DNA of 64,000 nt from Gilliamella sp. B3022 (GTDB lineage Bacteria; Pseudomonadota; Gammaproteobacteria; Enterobacterales; Orbaceae): NCBI RefSeq assembly GCF_028751545.1, contig NZ_CP071867.1, forward strand, positions 434,001 through 498,000, given 5' to 3'. Of the stretch, positions 61,206 through 64,000 are shown piece by piece; position 1 is the stretch's first letter; each line of letters starts with the position of its first letter. The position numbers and the translations under genes are program-made. Under the pieces are notes generated by a model, which worked only from the letters and a program-made list of their open reading frames with translations, made no database searches and was not told the origin of the DNA.

Positions 61206-62777
61206 CTATTCTGATACCGCTTGTGTTTTTTCGTAATAATAATTGCCTGTACCCAACGAACTCGGTCCTAATCGAGCGAATTTAAACATCAAGTACATTT
61301 CAGCAACTAGAAATAGCGTATATAGACCACAAATTAAGACCATAGTAAATAATACTTCACCTGGTGTTAACGATGAATTGGCGACCCCAGTTGGTAAAAT
61401 ATCTTGAATTGCCCAAGGTTGACGACCATATTCCGCAACAAACCAACCACATTCACAAGCAAGCCATGGAGATGGTAACAATATAAGAAGTAAACGATGT
61501 AACCAACGCTTTTGACCAATTTTGTTTTTGTAAGTTGTCCATAAAGCTAGCCCAGTGCCTAAAATCATCAATAGTCCAAAACCAACCATTCCTCTAAATG
61601 CCCAGAACAAAGGCCATACAGCTGGAATTGAATCTTCGGTCGCCGCTTTAATATGTTCTTCAGTAGCCTCAGGAATCGTCAAATTATCACGATCGGTAAA
61701 GCGTTTAACCAAATAACCATATCCTAAATCGGCTTTATTATCTTCAAAGGCTTTAAAAACAGAGGGATCTTGATCGCCCTTTTGAATTTTTTCCAAATTA
61801 CTATAGGCTAAGATACCATTACGAATTCTGGTTTCATTATCATTAATAATATCTTTTAAACCAATTACTTGCTTGTCAAGCGAACGTGTAGTCATGATTC
61901 CCATTAGATACGGAATTTCTATTGCAAATAAATTTTCCTTATTTTTTTGCGATGGAAATGCAATAACATTAAATGACGCTGGAGCAGGTTGAGTTTCCCA
62001 CTCACCTTCAATTGCTGCAAGTTTAGTAGGTTGAACAGTCGACAATTCGTGTCCGGCTTCATCGCCCATGAAGGCAACAACAATTGACATAATAAAACCA
62101 AACATGGCCGCTACTGCAAAAGAACGACTTGCAAAAGGTAAATCTCGTTTCTTGAGAAGATAATATGAACTAATACTTAAAACAAACATCGCACCAGTTA
62201 AATATCCTGCTGCAACAGTATGTACGAACTTATATTGAGCAACAGAATTAGTAACTAATTCAAAGAAACTAGCCATTTCCATACGGGAATTTATCGGATT
62301 AAAGTCTGAACCAATAGGGAATTGCATCCAGCCATTAGCAACTAAAATCCAAAGCGCGGAAAAGTTTGAACCAAACGCCACACACCAAGTAACCATTAAA
62401 TGTTTACCACGACTTAGTCTATCCCATCCAAAAAAGAATAAACCAACCATCGTTGATTCCAAGAAAAATGCCATTAGTCCTTCAATTGCAAGAGGTGCCC
62501 CAAAAATATCCCCCACATAGTGCGAGTAATAAGACCAGTTGGTACCGAATTGAAATTCCATGGTTAAACCGGTAGCGACACCAACGGCAAAATTAATACC
62601 GAATAATTTACCCCAGAATTTGGTCATATCCTTCCAGATTTGCTTGCCACTAACAACATATACAGTTTCCATAATTGCAAGCATAAATGCCATACCCAAA
62701 GTTAATGGTACAAAAATGAAATGATACATTGCTGTGAGTGCAAACTGAAGGCGCGACAGTTCTACTATATCTAACAT
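61206..62777 (-). CDS. cydA: Cytochrome bd-I ubiquinol oxidase subunit I
   Basis: Haem-bearing subunit of the high-affinity quinol oxidase, 523 residues (E. coli 522). The haem ligand histidine H19 lies in [15 protein letters not shown], further ligands in the middle ([10 protein letters not shown]; near residue 186) and the methionine ligand near 393 ([11 protein letters not shown]). The quinol-binding Q-loop (about 250-330) is the long type of bd-I. AAGGGAA precedes the ATG. An FNR-like site at 62861-62874 probably activates transcription at low oxygen. Confidence 0.97.
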   Translation of the reverse strand: MLDIVELSRLQFALTAMYHFIFVPLTLGMAFMLAIMETVYVVSGKQIWKDMTKFWGKLFGINFAVGVATGLTMEFQFGTNWSYYSHYVGDIFGAPLAIEGLMAFFLESTMVGLFFFGWDRLSRGKHLMVTWCVAFGSNFSALWILVANGWMQFPIGSDFNPINSRMEMASFFELVTNSVAQYKFVHTVAAGYLTGAMFVLSISSYYLLKKRDLPFASRSFAVAAMFGFIMSIVVAFMGDEAGHELSTVQPTKLAAIEGEWETQPAPASFNVIAFPSQKNKENLFAIEIPYLMGIMTTRSLDKQVIGLKDIINDNETRIRNGILAYSNLEKIQKGDQDPSVFKAFEDNKADLGYGYLVKRFTDRDNLTIPEATEEHIKAATEDSIPAVWPLFWAFRGMVGFGLLMILGTGLALWTTYKNKIGQKRWLHRLLLILLPSPWLACECGWFVAEYGRQPWAIQDILPTGVANSSLTPGEVLFTMVLICGLYTLFLVAEMYLMFKFARLGPSSLGTGNYYYEKTQAVSE

Positions 62778-62833
62778 AAAGCGTTCCCTTTATCCTTAAA
62801 TGCCCACAAATTTTATATCATCATTTTAGCAAT

Positions 62834-62874
62834 TGTATAACATTATTTAAAGAATAAAAATTGACGAATATCAA
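62834..62874 (-). promoter_or_regulatory. cydA promoter with FNR-like box
   Basis: On the minus strand TTGATATTCGTCAA (62861-62874) matches the FNR consensus TTGAT-N4-ATCAA with one mismatch. A TATACA -10 box lies at 62834-62839. With a start near 62827 the box would be centred about 40.5 bp upstream, the usual place for class II FNR activation. Confidence 0.6.
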
Positions 62875-62878
62875 AAAA

Positions 62879-63751
62879 CTATATGTCAAACTGTTTTTTT
62901 ACAGCATCTCCAATATCAGCAAGATTACTAACAATCGTGATACCAGCTGATAATAATGCTTTAGTTTTTTCTTTTGCTGTCCCTTTGTTACCCGAAATAA
63001 TTGCACCAGCATGTCCCATACGTTTACCTGCTGGAGCCGAGGTTCCAGCAATGTATGCTATAACGGGTTTAGTCATATGTTTTTTAATATATTCAGCGGC
63101 TTCTTCCTCAGCAGTACCACCAATTTCACCTATCATAACAATAATTTCAGTATCAGGATCTTGCTCAAGTAATTTCAAAATTGAAACAAAATCGCTTCCA
63201 GGAATGGGGTCACCGCCAATACCGACACAAACAGATTGTCCAATACCTATATCAGTTGTCTGTTTAACTGCTTCATAAGTTAACGTTCCAGAACGAGAAA
63301 CAATCCCGACTTTGCCTGATAAATGAATATGTCCTGGCATAATACCAATTTTACATTCGTTTGGTACAATAATTCCAGGGCAGTTTGGTCCAATCATTGT
63401 TACGTCGTTTTGTATCAATTTTTCTTTTACAATTAACATATCTAAAGTTGGAATGCCTTCAGTTATACAAACGATTAGTTTTATCCCAGCATCAATGGCT
63501 TCCAAAATGGAATCTTTCCCAAATGCAGCAGGCACATAAATAACAGTGGCTGTAGCACCGGTGGCGGCAACAGCCTCTTTAACGGTATTGAAGACTGGCA
63601 AACCTAAATGTGTTGTTCCACCTTTACCTGGCGTGACGCCCCCAACCATTTTTGTACCATATGCAATGGCTTGTTCAGAATGGAAAGTACCTTGACTACC
63701 AGTAAATCCTTGACAGATAACTTTGGTTTCTTTATTAACTAAAATTGACAT
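62879..63751 (-). CDS. sucD: Succinyl-CoA synthetase subunit alpha
   Basis: CoA-binding subunit of the TCA-cycle enzyme, 290 residues (E. coli 289). Landmarks: [19 protein letters not shown] (residues 11-29), [10 protein letters not shown], and the phosphohistidine in [11 protein letters not shown] (about 247). Follows sucC after 21 bp. cydA lies downstream on the same strand; the E. coli order sucCD-mng-cydAB is kept without the mng genes. Confidence 0.97.
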   Translation of the reverse strand: MSILVNKETKVICQGFTGSQGTFHSEQAIAYGTKMVGGVTPGKGGTTHLGLPVFNTVKEAVAATGATATVIYVPAAFGKDSILEAIDAGIKLIVCITEGIPTLDMLIVKEKLIQNDVTMIGPNCPGIIVPNECKIGIMPGHIHLSGKVGIVSRSGTLTYEAVKQTTDIGIGQSVCVGIGGDPIPGSDFVSILKLLEQDPDTEIIVMIGEIGGTAEEEAAEYIKKHMTKPVIAYIAGTSAPAGKRMGHAGAIISGNKGTAKEKTKALLSAGITIVSNLADIGDAVKKQFDI

Positions 63752-63772
63752 AATAAATCTTCTCCATTCCTA

Positions 63773-64000
63773 CTATTTGGCAACAGCAACGATTTTCTGT
63801 GCAGCATCTGTTAAACTTTTTGCAGTAATAATATTTAACTTACTATCAGCTAAAATACCTCTAGCAATTTCGGCATTGTTACCTTGAAGTCGTACAACAA
63901 CAGGAACCTTAAGACCTATTTCTTCGATGGCACTTATAATACCTTCAGCAATTAAGTCACAACGAACAATGCCACCAAAAATATTGACGAAAATCGCTTT
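63773..64000 (-). CDS. sucC: Succinyl-CoA synthetase subunit beta (C-terminal part only)
   Basis: The last 75 codons of the beta subunit, ending TAG at 63773-63775; the rest is beyond the window. [16 protein letters not shown] and [11 protein letters not shown] are the family's C-terminal signatures. Operon with sucD. Confidence 0.95.
   Translation of the reverse strand, partial: KAIFVNIFGGIVRCDLIAEGIISAIEEIGLKVPVVVRLQGNNAEIARGILADSKLNIITAKSLTDAAQKIVAVAK

Overview
The window is an AT-rich chromosomal segment of a gammaproteobacterium with a reduced genome. Almost every protein resembles its enterobacterial homologue, and many gene neighbourhoods match E. coli with intervening genes missing. 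That pattern, with a low-GC genome, fits the Orbaceae (Gilliamella, Frischella and Orbus-type insect-gut symbionts). The family assignment is inference; the class-level assignment is firm.

Layout. 1-2254: partial sixA, yfcZ and a DHA2-type efflux pump. 2277-8068: rpsO-pnp-nlpI-deaD cluster with the pnp leader hairpin. 8095-9944: a LysR regulator and an MBL-fold hydrolase. 9945-11421: a decayed tract containing the relic of a type VI secretion vgrG. 11422-14166: prmB-aroC-yfcA. 14316-17238: tRNA-Ser(GGA), the tiny membrane gene ynhF, prc and proQ. 17308-18150: a divergent pair resembling the phage Mu repressor c and Ner, with no other phage genes. 18222-19939: a lipoprotein, RNase P RNA and yqjA. 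19970-25527: mreBCD-rng-tldD. 25714-28466: accBC and eda. 28489-30193: yadGH. 30434-33412: mog, argR and riboswitch-controlled lysC. 33746-38539: yeaQ-like, cysS, trmJ, raiA and pheA. 38539-43599: mutY, an MFS transporter, an OYE-family reductase, ubiI and a tatA/E-type gene. 43600-44933: an AT-rich accessory stretch with a candidate small RNA lying antisense to a possible 25-residue hydrophobic peptide, then an S24-type repressor that has lost its catalytic residues. 45185-55083: an ABC exporter, dacB, a TerC protein, cycA, mltA, dcd and asmA. 55111-64000: hslVU, ybgC-tolQRA (without tolB-pal), cydABX with an FNR-like box, sucD and partial sucC.

Functionally this is mostly housekeeping: RNA decay (pnp, deaD, rng, RNase P), cell shape and wall (mreBCD, dacB, mltA, tol, prc, nlpI), amino-acid synthesis (aroC, pheA, lysC), fatty-acid initiation (accBC) and microaerobic respiration (cydABX, ubiI). 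The most unusual parts are the orphan Mu-type c/ner switch, the small-RNA/peptide locus near 43.7 kb, and the vgrG relic. No CRISPR array, intact insertion sequence or complete prophage was seen.
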